Position numbers and translations under genes: made by a program. From Devosia oryzisoli (GTDB taxonomy: Bacteria > Pseudomonadota > Alphaproteobacteria > Rhizobiales > Devosiaceae), in NCBI RefSeq assembly GCF_014837245.1, contig NZ_JACYFU010000001.1, positions 930,001-994,000 on the forward strand: a DNA stretch of 64,000 nucleotides, in the 5' to 3' direction. Below the pieces are notes generated by a model. That model was not told the origin of the DNA. It worked only from the letters and a program-made list of their open reading frames with translations, and searched no databases. Positions 25,603 through 34,932 of the stretch are shown here, piece by piece. Each line of letters opens with the position of its first letter. The stretch's first letter is position 1.

Positions 25603-26473
25603 CACCACCCTCCCCCTGGCGCACACCAAGCCGCAGTCCTACGGGCGCCGCGTCGTCAAGCGCTTCCTCAAGCACCGTCCAGCCGTCATCAGTCTCGGCT
25701 TCCTGATGCTGCTCGCGCTCGTCATCATTATCGGACCATACCTTTCGCCTTATACCTTCGACGGGCAGGACTTCACCCTCATCGGCGCTCCCGGCCCGAT
25801 GAACGCACAGCATTGGCTGGGCACGGACGAACTGGGGCGTGATGCCATGACCCGGCTCATCTATGGCGGACGCGTGTCGCTGGCCGTTGGCCTCGCCGGT
25901 GCCGTGATCGCCACATTCGCGGGTACGCTGGTGGGGGCGCTCTCAGGGTTTTATCGGGGCTGGGTGGACCTGCTGCTGATGCGGTTCACCGATGTCATGC
26001 TCTCCATCCCCACACTGCCCCTGGTGCTGCTGCTGTCGGGCCTGTTCCGCCCAAGCCCGCCGCTGCTCGTGGCCATTGTCGGCCTCCTGATCTGGATGGG
26101 CACGGCGCGCCTCGTACGCAGCCAGTTCCTCGCCCTGCGCGAACGCGAGTTCGTCGAGGCCGCGCGTGCCCTGGGCGCCGGCGGACCACGGCTGATGTTC
26201 CGCCACATCCTGCCCAATGCCATCGGCCCGATCACCGTGTCGGCCACGCTTGCGGTGGGAAGTGCCATCATGCTCGAATCGGCGCTGTCTTTCCTCGGTT
26301 TCGGAATCCAGCCGCCGGTGCCGACCTGGGGTAATCTGCTCAACAGCGCCAGTTCCTGGCTCTCGGTGGCGCCGTGGCTGGCCATCCCGCCGGGCCTCCT
26401 CATCCTCTGCACCGTGCTGGCCGTCAATTTCCTCGGCGACGGTCTGCGCGACGCCATGGAGCCGCGCGAATAG
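25595..26473 (+). CDS. Dipeptide-type ABC permease (DppC-like)
   Basis: Second permease of 292 residues from ATG 25595. N-terminal helix about residues 28-48. The HWLGTDELGRDAMTRLIYGGRVSL signature of DppC/OppC is present, with coupling loop EFVEAARALGAGGPRLMFRHILPNA. It ends FLGDGLRDAMEPRE, the standard family C-terminus. It forms a heterodimer with the preceding permease. The GGT-like gene begins directly after its stop codon, so the two are co-transcribed. Confidence 0.93.
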   Translation: MADTTLPLAHTKPQSYGRRVVKRFLKHRPAVISLGFLMLLALVIIIGPYLSPYTFDGQDFTLIGAPGPMNAQHWLGTDELGRDAMTRLIYGGRVSLAVGLAGAVIATFAGTLVGALSGFYRGWVDLLLMRFTDVMLSIPTLPLVLLLSGLFRPSPPLLVAIVGLLIWMGTARLVRSQFLALREREFVEAARALGAGGPRLMFRHILPNAIGPITVSATLAVGSAIMLESALSFLGFGIQPPVPTWGNLLNSASSWLSVAPWLAIPPGLLILCTVLAVNFLGDGLRDAMEPRE

Positions 26474-28144
26474 ATGGACTACGCGAGCCCCGAAGAGCGC
26501 GAACGCTACATCGTCGACCAGGGCCCCAAGCCGCTAGCCAAAGGCCGCGCCGTTGCCAGCACCGGTAACCCGATCGTCACCGAAGTGGTGCTCGATGTGC
26601 TGCGCGAAGATGGCAACGCTGCCGATGCCGCCATCGCCGGGGCGATGGTGCAGGCCGTGGTGGAGCCGCACCTGACCAGCCATGCGGGCATGGTGTCCTG
26701 CCTTTTTTGGGATGGCACGCACGCCACGGCGCACCAGCTCAACGGACTGGGCACCTTGCCGCACGACCTCTCGCCTTTCCGCCCCATCAACGGCGTTGGC
26801 GGCTGGGCCCGCGAAGGGGCGCCCGGGCCGCAGGCGGCGATCCCCGGCTTCATGCCGGCGCTCGGCGCGCTGCACGACAAGTTCGGCACGCTCTCCTGGG
26901 AGCGGCTTTGTGCCCCTGCCATTGAGTGGGCGGAGCGCGGGCACCCGGTGTCCTCATTCGAATATGGCGTCAATGTCTTTGCCGCGCCGTTCTACAGCTT
27001 CTTCGAAGAAGCCCGCGCCGTCTTCATGCCGAAGGGGTTCCTGCCGCCGGTAGGCAGCCTCATGCGCAATCCGCTCCTTGCCGAAACGCTGAGGCGGGTG
27101 GCGCAGAACGGGCCCGAGGAATTCACCTCTGGCCAATGGGCCAAAGATTTCGTGGCCGCCGGCAACGCGCTCGGCTGGCCCGTGCGGCTCGATCACCTCA
27201 CCGCAAACCCACCCCGCTGGCAGCAGCCGGAGCGGTTCGCCCATCGCGGGCATGAGGTGGTCACCCTGTCGGCCCCCGAACGCCAAGGGGCGTTTTGCAG
27301 CCTCGTGCTCGGTGTACTCGAGGCATCGGGCATCCAGAGCATGGAGCCTTTCGGCGCCGATTACGTGTTCACAATGGCCCACGCGCTGCGCCTCGCCGAA
27401 CAGGCCTGCGGCTTCCTCCATGACCCCCTCTATTTCGGTCCCGCCGGCGACGTCCTCATGGATGCTGGCTATCAGCGCTCGCTGGCGAACCTAATCGCGG
27501 CGAGCCGACCCAAGGTCGACCTCACCGAGCATGTGCGGCTCACCATCGGCGCCTCCCGCTTTGCGGGTTCGGGCTGGAACAGCGCCCGCACCAAGGCCCC
27601 CGTGGGCAGTTGCGAGATCTCGGTGGTGGACGCGCAGGGCAACTGGATCCAGATGATGAACACCGTCCAGTCGGGCGGCATTCCGGGCATGGCTGTGGGC
27701 GGCGTCGCCATGATGGGCTCGCATGAGCAGACAGCAATGTCGGCGCATTTTTCAACCTGGCGCACGCCCGGAGCGCGCATGCGCAATATTCTGGGCAACA
27801 CATTCGTCCTTCGCGACGGACAGCCCTGGCTGGCGCTCGGTACGCCGGGCAATGTCTACGCCACCGTAGCGCAGATGCTGGTCAACATCCTCGATTTCGG
27901 CATGACGCCTCCGGCCGCCTCGGATGCGCCGCGCATGCTGCCGCTCGAGGACGATTACGGCCTCACCATCGAAAACCGGCTGGCGCCTGAGGCCGTTCTC
28001 GGGTTGACCGCACTGGGCCTGCATCTTCACCCGATGCCGGCCTGGGACTGGAACATGGGCTCGTTCCAGATGTGCTGGCGCGACCAAGACGGCCTTACCG
28101 CCGCTGCGGACTTCCGGCGCACGGGCGTGGCCGCTGCCCTCTGA
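26474..28144 (+). CDS. Gamma-glutamyltransferase-family protein with Ser at the catalytic Thr position
   Basis: A 556-residue Ntn-hydrolase of the GGT family with no signal peptide, so cytoplasmic. The N-terminal region is recognisable (ASTGNPIVTEVVLDVLREDGNAADAAIAGA, then AIPGFMPALGALHDKFGTLSWERL), as is the C-terminal DAPRMLP region. At the autoprocessing site, where GGTs have TTHxSVVD, this protein has S379-C380-E381-I-S-V-V-D. The nucleophilic Thr is therefore Ser379 (AGT at 27608-27610), with Cys next to it. Self-cleavage through Ser or Cys is conceivable, but loss of activity is also possible. It is last in the importer operon and probably attacks an imported gamma-glutamyl or acyl-amino compound. 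Confidence 0.85.
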   Translation: MDYASPEERERYIVDQGPKPLAKGRAVASTGNPIVTEVVLDVLREDGNAADAAIAGAMVQAVVEPHLTSHAGMVSCLFWDGTHATAHQLNGLGTLPHDLSPFRPINGVGGWAREGAPGPQAAIPGFMPALGALHDKFGTLSWERLCAPAIEWAERGHPVSSFEYGVNVFAAPFYSFFEEARAVFMPKGFLPPVGSLMRNPLLAETLRRVAQNGPEEFTSGQWAKDFVAAGNALGWPVRLDHLTANPPRWQQPERFAHRGHEVVTLSAPERQGAFCSLVLGVLEASGIQSMEPFGADYVFTMAHALRLAEQACGFLHDPLYFGPAGDVLMDAGYQRSLANLIAASRPKVDLTEHVRLTIGASRFAGSGWNSARTKAPVGSCEISVVDAQGNWIQMMNTVQSGGIPGMAVGGVAMMGSHEQTAMSAHFSTWRTPGARMRNILGNTFVLRDGQPWLALGTPGNVYATVAQMLVNILDFGMTPPAASDAPRMLPLEDDYGLTIENRLAPEAVLGLTALGLHLHPMPAWDWNMGSFQMCWRDQDGLTAAADFRRTGVAAAL

Positions 28145-28165
28145 GGCACCCAATCCGGTGTGAGA

Positions 28166-29242
<1,077 letters not shown>

Positions 29243-29267
29243 TGGATAATCTCCTTGCGACCCTGCG

Positions 29268-30260
29268 CTAGACTTTGGCGCCGGGGGGAAGCTTGTCGAG
29301 TTCGGTGTGCAGCAGGCCCTGTTCATCGACCCGAACGGGAATGGGGTCCGAGACCTCGCCAATGAACGAGCCATCGGCGGCGTCGTGCCGGAAGGCCATG
29401 AAGACCAAACCGTTGTCGGTCTCGACGATCTTGCCGGCATAGCGGCTGCCCTGTGCGCCGTCGAAGAACGGGCCCGGCGCCACTTCCCATGGCCCGCGCG
29501 GATTGTCCGCCATCAGATAGTGCGTGCCGCGAACCGGCTTTTCAGGATTGAGTGCCTTATAGGCTTCCGACCAGTGCGAGCCATCGGTGCAGAACAGCAT
29601 GTACCACTTGCCGTTCACTTCGAAGACCTGCGGCACTTCCATCTGCCCGAACATGCCGCCGGCATAGACGGGCGGCCGCAGCGTCCAGGTGTAGAGGTCG
29701 GGCGAGGTGGCAAATCCGACCGTGCCACCGGCATTGGGCTCGGTCGTGCCGGGGCGGCGCGCCACCATGTACATGATCCAGCCATCGCCCTCCGGGTCCT
29801 TCATCACCCACGGGTCGCGAAAGGCCCGGTCGTGCCAGTGTCCCGGCGTGTACTCCTCGTAGTCGGGCCCGGAAATGTCGAGCGCTAACCCGTTGCCGAC
29901 ACGGGTCCAGTTGTGGCCATCGGTCGAGGTGGCGTGGCCGATGCGCTGTTTCATGCCCTCTTCGGCGTGCTCGGTGCCGGTATAAAACAGGTGCCAGAGG
30001 CCGGTGTCATCGCGCAGGGTGGAGCCGGTCCACGTGGTCCAGTCATCCCATGCCACCGGGTCGGCCGGCTTGAACGTCGTCCCCAGATGCGTCCAATTGA
30101 TGAGATCCTTCGAGACCGCGTGCCCCTGCGTCACGTTGCGGTGCCGCATGTCGGGATGCGCCAGGGTATTGTCGGCCTGCAGAAAATAGGCGTGATAGTC
30201 GTCGCCGTCGCGATAGATCCAGAAGTCCCAGATCCACTTGTCTTTGAGTGCAAGAACCAA
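29268..30260 (-). CDS. Glycoside hydrolase, GH32/GH68-like beta-propeller (clan GH-J-like)
   Basis: A 330-residue protein with no signal peptide, so it acts inside the cell on an imported sugar. Candidate catalytic elements of clan GH-J are in order: WIWDFW (Asp as nucleophile, the position of WMNDPNG), AFRDPW (the RDP transition-state motif) and MEVPQVF (Glu as acid/base, the EC motif region). It probably hydrolyses a beta-fructoside or related oligosaccharide, although GH43-like specificity cannot be excluded. It starts at TTG 30260, as no ATG fits. It lies between the sugar permease and ATPase genes, 27 bases after the permease stop. Confidence 0.75.
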   Translation of the reverse strand: MVLALKDKWIWDFWIYRDGDDYHAYFLQADNTLAHPDMRHRNVTQGHAVSKDLINWTHLGTTFKPADPVAWDDWTTWTGSTLRDDTGLWHLFYTGTEHAEEGMKQRIGHATSTDGHNWTRVGNGLALDISGPDYEEYTPGHWHDRAFRDPWVMKDPEGDGWIMYMVARRPGTTEPNAGGTVGFATSPDLYTWTLRPPVYAGGMFGQMEVPQVFEVNGKWYMLFCTDGSHWSEAYKALNPEKPVRGTHYLMADNPRGPWEVAPGPFFDGAQGSRYAGKIVETDNGLVFMAFRHDAADGSFIGEVSDPIPVRVDEQGLLHTELDKLPPGAKV

Positions 30261-30287
30261 AGTCGTGTCTTTCGTCGGGGTTGGCGG

Positions 30288-31166
30288 TCAGCCCTTGATG
30301 CCGGTAGAGGCGATCGAGGCAATGAAGGCGCGCTGGAGAAACAGGTAGAAGGCGAGCACCGGCAGGGTGATCAGGGAGAGATAAGCCATCACCTCGCCCC
30401 AGGCGGTGTTGAGCTGGAAGAAATATTGCAGGCCGACCATGACGGGACGGAACTGCTCGGACTGCGTCACCATCAGCGGCCAGAGATACTGGTTGTACAT
30501 CGCCAGGAACTTGAGGATCGCGGCCGTCGCAAAGACCGGGCCGGAAATGGGCACGATGACCAGCGAATAGACCTGGAACCAGCGGGCGCCATCAAGGCGT
30601 GCGGCTTCGATCAGTTCCTTGGGCAGATCGCGGAAATACTGCACGAAAAGAAAGATCGTCAGCGCATCGGCCAGGAACGGCACGATCTGCACCTGGTAGC
30701 TGTTCAGCCACCCCCAGGTGAGGCCATCCGGCCCTATGCTGGGCAGTGAATTGACCACCATCAGCATGGGTACGGCGATGGTCTCGAAGGGGATGATCAG
30801 GGTCGCGATAATCAGCGAAAGCACGATCTCCTTGCCCTTGAATTCAAGGAACGCGAAGGCGAAGGCAGCCATCGAGCAGAGGAACAGTGAGCCGATGACG
30901 GTGATACCGGTCACCAGCAGCGAGTTGAAGACGAAGAGCCCGACCGGCGCGCGCTTGAAGGCAGCGAAATAGTTGTCGAGCGAAATGTCGCCCACCGGCA
31001 AAAAAGCCCGGATCGAGGCGGTGTCGCGCAACAACTGGCCGTCGGGTTTGAGCGAACTGACCACCATGAAGATGATCGGGAAGATGAACACGGCCCCCAC
31101 GAGCACCAGCAGCAGGTAGCGCAGGCTGGTCTTGAGGCGCTGATTGGTCGGGGCGACGGCAGCCAT
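30288..31166 (-). CDS. Sugar ABC permease (MalG/UgpE-like)
   Basis: A 292-residue CUT1-type permease with six membrane helices. The coupling loop is ELIEAARLDGARWFQVYSLVIVPISGP, the EAA motif of MalG-type proteins. It begins at ATG 31166, which shares one base with the stop of the preceding permease (TAATG), indicating translational coupling. It works with the MalF-like protein, the binding protein at 32317 and the ATPase at 28166. Confidence 0.92.
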   Translation of the reverse strand: MAAVAPTNQRLKTSLRYLLLVLVGAVFIFPIIFMVVSSLKPDGQLLRDTASIRAFLPVGDISLDNYFAAFKRAPVGLFVFNSLLVTGITVIGSLFLCSMAAFAFAFLEFKGKEIVLSLIIATLIIPFETIAVPMLMVVNSLPSIGPDGLTWGWLNSYQVQIVPFLADALTIFLFVQYFRDLPKELIEAARLDGARWFQVYSLVIVPISGPVFATAAILKFLAMYNQYLWPLMVTQSEQFRPVMVGLQYFFQLNTAWGEVMAYLSLITLPVLAFYLFLQRAFIASIASTGIKG

Positions 31167-32248
31167 TATGTGCGCTCCCGGGTGAGATATCGCTGGATGA
31201 GGGAGATGGAGAGCACCAGCAGGAAGAGGATCACCGAGATGGCCGAACCGCCTGCGATGTTCTGTTGCTCGTAGCCACGAACGACTGCCTGGAACACCAG
31301 GGTCTGCGTGGAGTCGAGCGGCCCGCCATTGGTCATCACGTCGATCTGCGAGAAGAGCGCGAAGGCCTGCATGGTGATGACGACGAGGATCAGGACCGCC
31401 GTGTTGCGCAGCCCCGGCCAGGTGACGAAGCGGAATTTTTGCCACGGCGTCGCGCCTTCGATGTCGGCGGCCTCGTAGAGCGTGAGCGGTATGGTCTGCA
31501 GCCCCGAGAGCCAGATCACCATGTGGAAGCCCACGGCCTGCCAGATTGACATGCCGATGATGGCGAACAGCGCAGTATCGGGGTTGCCCAGCCAGTCGAT
31601 GGGCTGGAAATGGCCGAAGGTCAGGAATTCGAGGAGATTGTTCAGCAGTCCGTTTCGGCCGTCATAGATAAACCGCCAGAGCAGCGACACCACCACGATC
31701 GAAACCACCACGGGCATGAAGTAGATGGTGCGGAAGACGTTGATGCCGCGCAGTTTCTGGTTGATCATCAGCGCCAGCAGCAGCGCCAGCCCAGATTGCA
31801 CTGGCGCGACGATAATCACGAACAACAGGGTGTTCGTGAGCGCCTTCATGAACACGGTATCCCGCGCCAGCACATAGGTGCGGGCATCTCCCGTGCTGAA
31901 GCTGAACCATTCGCGCATGCCGTCATACTGCGGGTAGTCGGGATTGTTGCGCGTGTAATCCCGCAGGCGCGGGTAGCTCGGCTGCCCCTCGGCATCCAAA
32001 ACAACCTGGCCTGCATCGTCTCGCTCCGGATCGAGCGTCAACACCCCTACCCCAAGCAACTGTTCGAAATTGCTCAGGCCCACGAACTGGGTGGGATTGG
32101 GCGAGATCAGGCGCTGGTTCGTGAAGGAGAACCCGAAGGCCAGGATGAACGGACCAACCAGAAACAGCACGATCAGGATCAGCGCCGGTGCCGTCATCAG
32201 CCAACCCGCGAGCGGATGGGATTGAAGGGATTTCTGCTTGTTGGACAT
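31166..32248 (-). CDS. Sugar ABC permease (MalF/UgpA-like)
   Basis: A 360-residue permease. After the first helix (about 17-41) there is an unusually long periplasmic segment (about 60-130, including DPERDDAGQVVLDAEG and YTRNNPDYPQYDGMREW), as in some CUT1 MalF proteins. The coupling loop LYEAADIEGATPWQKFRFVTWPGLRNT carries the EAA motif. It precedes the MalG-like gene with a 1-base overlap and follows the binding protein gene by 68 bases. Confidence 0.92.
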   Translation of the reverse strand: MSNKQKSLQSHPLAGWLMTAPALILIVLFLVGPFILAFGFSFTNQRLISPNPTQFVGLSNFEQLLGVGVLTLDPERDDAGQVVLDAEGQPSYPRLRDYTRNNPDYPQYDGMREWFSFSTGDARTYVLARDTVFMKALTNTLLFVIIVAPVQSGLALLLALMINQKLRGINVFRTIYFMPVVVSIVVVSLLWRFIYDGRNGLLNNLLEFLTFGHFQPIDWLGNPDTALFAIIGMSIWQAVGFHMVIWLSGLQTIPLTLYEAADIEGATPWQKFRFVTWPGLRNTAVLILVVITMQAFALFSQIDVMTNGGPLDSTQTLVFQAVVRGYEQQNIAGGSAISVILFLLVLSISLIQRYLTRERT

Positions 32249-32316
32249 CGTCGGTCTCGGGTTCCCGGAGCCAACCGCCTCGCCGGGAGGACGAGCGAGG
32301 CGGGGACGCGTCCGGC

Positions 32317-33585
32317 TTAGTTGGCCGGGGCGTAGTTGTTGTTGCGGGCGATGTCGGCGTTGATCGCGTCCGTCGCTGCGTCGAGCGCATCGGCGACGTC
32401 CGCGCCATTGGCGATGTCGGACAGCGCCTTGCGGAACTCGAGCGCCTCCACCACGTAACCGGGCGTTACCGGACGCAGCATGGCCTGGGCTTCAGAAAGG
32501 CCAAAGAACACCTCCAGCGGACCACCCGGAGCGTAGGATTTGGTCATCGCGGCCGCTTCTGCGGTCGCGGGGATCAGACCAATGCCGTCCGAGAAGGCCG
32601 CCAGGTACTTGTCCTGGATGGCGAACCCGATGAAGGCACTTGCGCCATCCGGATGGTCGCTGGTGGCCGAAACGCCGAACTGCCAGGATGCCGCGCCGAT
32701 CTTGGGGCCGTTGCCGAAGTCAGGTGCAGGAAGGAAGAGCAGGTCGTCGCCAACGGCCTCGAGCGTCTTGATGCCAAACCAGTTGCCGTTCCACTGCAGC
32801 GCGTATTTGCCGTCGATGAAGCCGGTCTCGCGGTCCGCCATGTCCTGGCTGGTGCCCGGCACGAGGTCGCGCGTGAACAGGCTCTGCCACCAGTCGCCGA
32901 ACTCGAGGGCCGCGTCTCCGTTCAGAGCGCCTTCAGCGGTCGTGTAGCTCGAGCGATCCACCATGTCGCCGCCGAAGCTCCAGAGGAACGGACCGAAGGC
33001 GTAGGGGTACCATTCGCTCTGGTCGGCCATGCCGAGATCGAGAGCGTAGTCGAACTCCCCAGAATCCTTGAGCTTGACCAGGATTTCGTCGAACTCTTCC
33101 TTGGTCCAGGGTTGATCGAGGGTGGGAATGCGGATGTCGTGCTTCTCGAGCACCGACTTGCGAGCGTACATCGCGATCGCCGCGTCCCAGAGGCCAACCG
33201 AGTAGACCTCGTCATTGTACTTGCCGATGGCGCCGGGCAGGAAGCCGTCGAGGGCGCCTTCCGAGAGTTGCAGCGGCTGCATATAGCCGGCCCATGCCCA
33301 GTTGGGCATCACAGGGCCGTCGACGTCGATGATGTCGGGCAGATTTCCGGCGACCGCGGCAGCAACGACGGAGTCATTGTAGGCAGCCTGTGGGAACTCT
33401 TCGAGCACCACCTTCCAGTCCGACTGGGACGAGTTGAAATCGTCGATGATGCCGACGAGAATTTCGCGTTCCACAGCGTTCCCGGCGCCGTGATACCACA
33501 GGCTCAGTTCTGTCTGGGCCAGGGCACCGCCCGTCAGAGCGGTGCTGAGGGCCAGGGCGCCTGCCAATAGGGTCATATGCTTCAA
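32317..33585 (-). CDS. Sugar ABC substrate-binding protein (SBP family 1)
   Basis: A periplasmic binding protein of 422 residues with a clear signal peptide (MTLLAGALALSTALTGGALA, cleaved after about residue 23). The mature part begins QTELSLWYHGAGNAVEREILVGIIDDFN, characteristic of CUT1 sugar-binding proteins. The start is TTG 33585: a GGAGG site lies 8 bases upstream, whereas the ATG at 33576 is 17 bases away. The TTG overlaps the stop of the LacI gene by 4 bases. The sugar is unknown; the neighbouring GH32/68-like enzyme suggests a fructoside or other oligosaccharide. Confidence 0.9.
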   Translation of the reverse strand: MKHMTLLAGALALSTALTGGALAQTELSLWYHGAGNAVEREILVGIIDDFNSSQSDWKVVLEEFPQAAYNDSVVAAAVAGNLPDIIDVDGPVMPNWAWAGYMQPLQLSEGALDGFLPGAIGKYNDEVYSVGLWDAAIAMYARKSVLEKHDIRIPTLDQPWTKEEFDEILVKLKDSGEFDYALDLGMADQSEWYPYAFGPFLWSFGGDMVDRSSYTTAEGALNGDAALEFGDWWQSLFTRDLVPGTSQDMADRETGFIDGKYALQWNGNWFGIKTLEAVGDDLLFLPAPDFGNGPKIGAASWQFGVSATSDHPDGASAFIGFAIQDKYLAAFSDGIGLIPATAEAAAMTKSYAPGGPLEVFFGLSEAQAMLRPVTPGYVVEALEFRKALSDIANGADVADALDAATDAINADIARNNNYAPAN

Positions 33586-34658
33586 GGTTCTCTCCTCCGT
33601 TGATGAAGTGACGTGACGTTTGCGTCACGGGTTCGGACGCTTTCGCGCCATGCGACGGGGCCGGACACCAGTTCACATTCCGGCTCATTTGGTTTGGTGG
33701 TGCCCGAAATCAGGCGCAGCAGCTTGTCCGCCGCACGCGCGCCCATGGCCGCGTAAGGCAGTTCGGCGCTGGTCAATCCGGGGTGAAGGTGTTCGGCGAT
33801 CATCCGGTAGTCGTCGTAGCCGGCCACCGACATCTGCTGCGGGATCGAGACGCCGCGCTCGCGCAGGAGCCCGTAGACACGCATCGCCATCTTGTCGTTG
33901 GCGCAGCAGATCACCGTGGGTTCGGCCCGCAGCACGCGATCGAGCGCATCCCAGAGCAGGTCGAATTCATTGGTCGCGCTGGGCAGCGCGCCCACCTGGA
34001 GGAGTTGGTCATCCACGGGCACGCCGTTTTCGCGATGAGCGCGCCTGTAGCCGTCGACCCGAAGGGTGCAGGCGACATACTGCTCAGGCAATGTCAGGTA
34101 GCCGATCCGGCTATGGCCACGCTTGATCAACCCGTCGACAAGCGCGAACTGCGCACCCTCGTCGTCCGGCAGGACACAGGGGGTCCCCTGCCTGTCGAAG
34201 CAGTTGACCAGAACCATCGGGCGGTCTTTCCAGCCTTCGGTCAGCCGGACCTCGCGATGATATTCGGCGACAAAAAGCACCCCCTCAACCTGGTGCTCGC
34301 GAAAGGTCTGCAGGAGTGCAGGTACGCCGTCGGCATGCCCTCCGCTATCGGCAATGAGCAGTGTGCGGTTGCTATGTGCAATCACCCGCTGGGCGCCCTG
34401 GACGAGGTAGATTTCCGGCAGGCCCGCATCTTCGAACTGGTGGCTCGAACTGATGGCGCCGGTGATCATGCCGATCAGGCCCGACCGCTGCGAGCGCATG
34501 GTGCGCGCGGCGCTGGAGGGGACATAGTTGAGAGCCGCAATCGCACTCTCGACCGCCTCGCGCGTTTTCGCGTTAACCGGCGCGTCGCCGTTCATCACGC
34601 GGCTGACGGTCTTGGGCGAAACGCCTGCGATCTTTGCGACATCATAGATTGTGGCCAC
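33582..34658 (-). CDS. LacI-family transcriptional regulator
   Basis: A 358-residue regulator, first gene of the sugar operon. It starts at GTG 34658 with a GGAGGAGG site 5-6 bases upstream. The N-terminal HTH is classical (IYDVAKIAGVSPKTVSRVMNGDAPVNAKTREAV) with a hinge helix at YVPSSAARTMRSQRSGLIG. The periplasmic-binding-protein-like core follows. Two overlapping LacI-type operators lie 84 bases upstream, so it probably represses its own operon until the sugar or a derivative binds. Confidence 0.92.
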   Translation of the reverse strand: MATIYDVAKIAGVSPKTVSRVMNGDAPVNAKTREAVESAIAALNYVPSSAARTMRSQRSGLIGMITGAISSSHQFEDAGLPEIYLVQGAQRVIAHSNRTLLIADSGGHADGVPALLQTFREHQVEGVLFVAEYHREVRLTEGWKDRPMVLVNCFDRQGTPCVLPDDEGAQFALVDGLIKRGHSRIGYLTLPEQYVACTLRVDGYRRAHRENGVPVDDQLLQVGALPSATNEFDLLWDALDRVLRAEPTVICCANDKMAMRVYGLLRERGVSIPQQMSVAGYDDYRMIAEHLHPGLTSAELPYAAMGARAADKLLRLISGTTKPNEPECELVSGPVAWRESVRTRDANVTSLHQRRREP

Positions 34659-34741
34659 GACTTCCTCCTCCGGGTGAATCGCCGCCAGACTACGCGCCTC
34701 CCGCGCTATGGCCAGCCTTCACGCCGCGATGCCCAACCGTT

Positions 34742-34771
34742 ATGACATCGGTGTCATGACATCGGTGTCAT
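34742..34771. promoter_or_regulatory. Two overlapping LacI-type operators
   Basis: ATGACATCGGTGTCAT occurs twice (34742-34757 and 34756-34771), the copies sharing two bases and repeating every 14 bases. Each is a 16-bp near-palindrome with the central CG step usual in LacI-family operators. They lie upstream of the LacI gene in the otherwise feature-poor 34659-34932 interval. Confidence 0.75.
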
Positions 34772-34932
34772 TTACGCCGTACAGCGTTTTTGAGTCAAGT
34801 GGGCTGTGTATCGTCAGAAGCGGGTTGGCAGTTCACGGCTCGTGCCAGGGCCGCGTGCTGGCCTCGGACGGCCACGGTCTATGCCCGGGCGGTCACGATG
34901 GTGTCCAGCACTGCCGTCAGGGGTAGGCGCTC

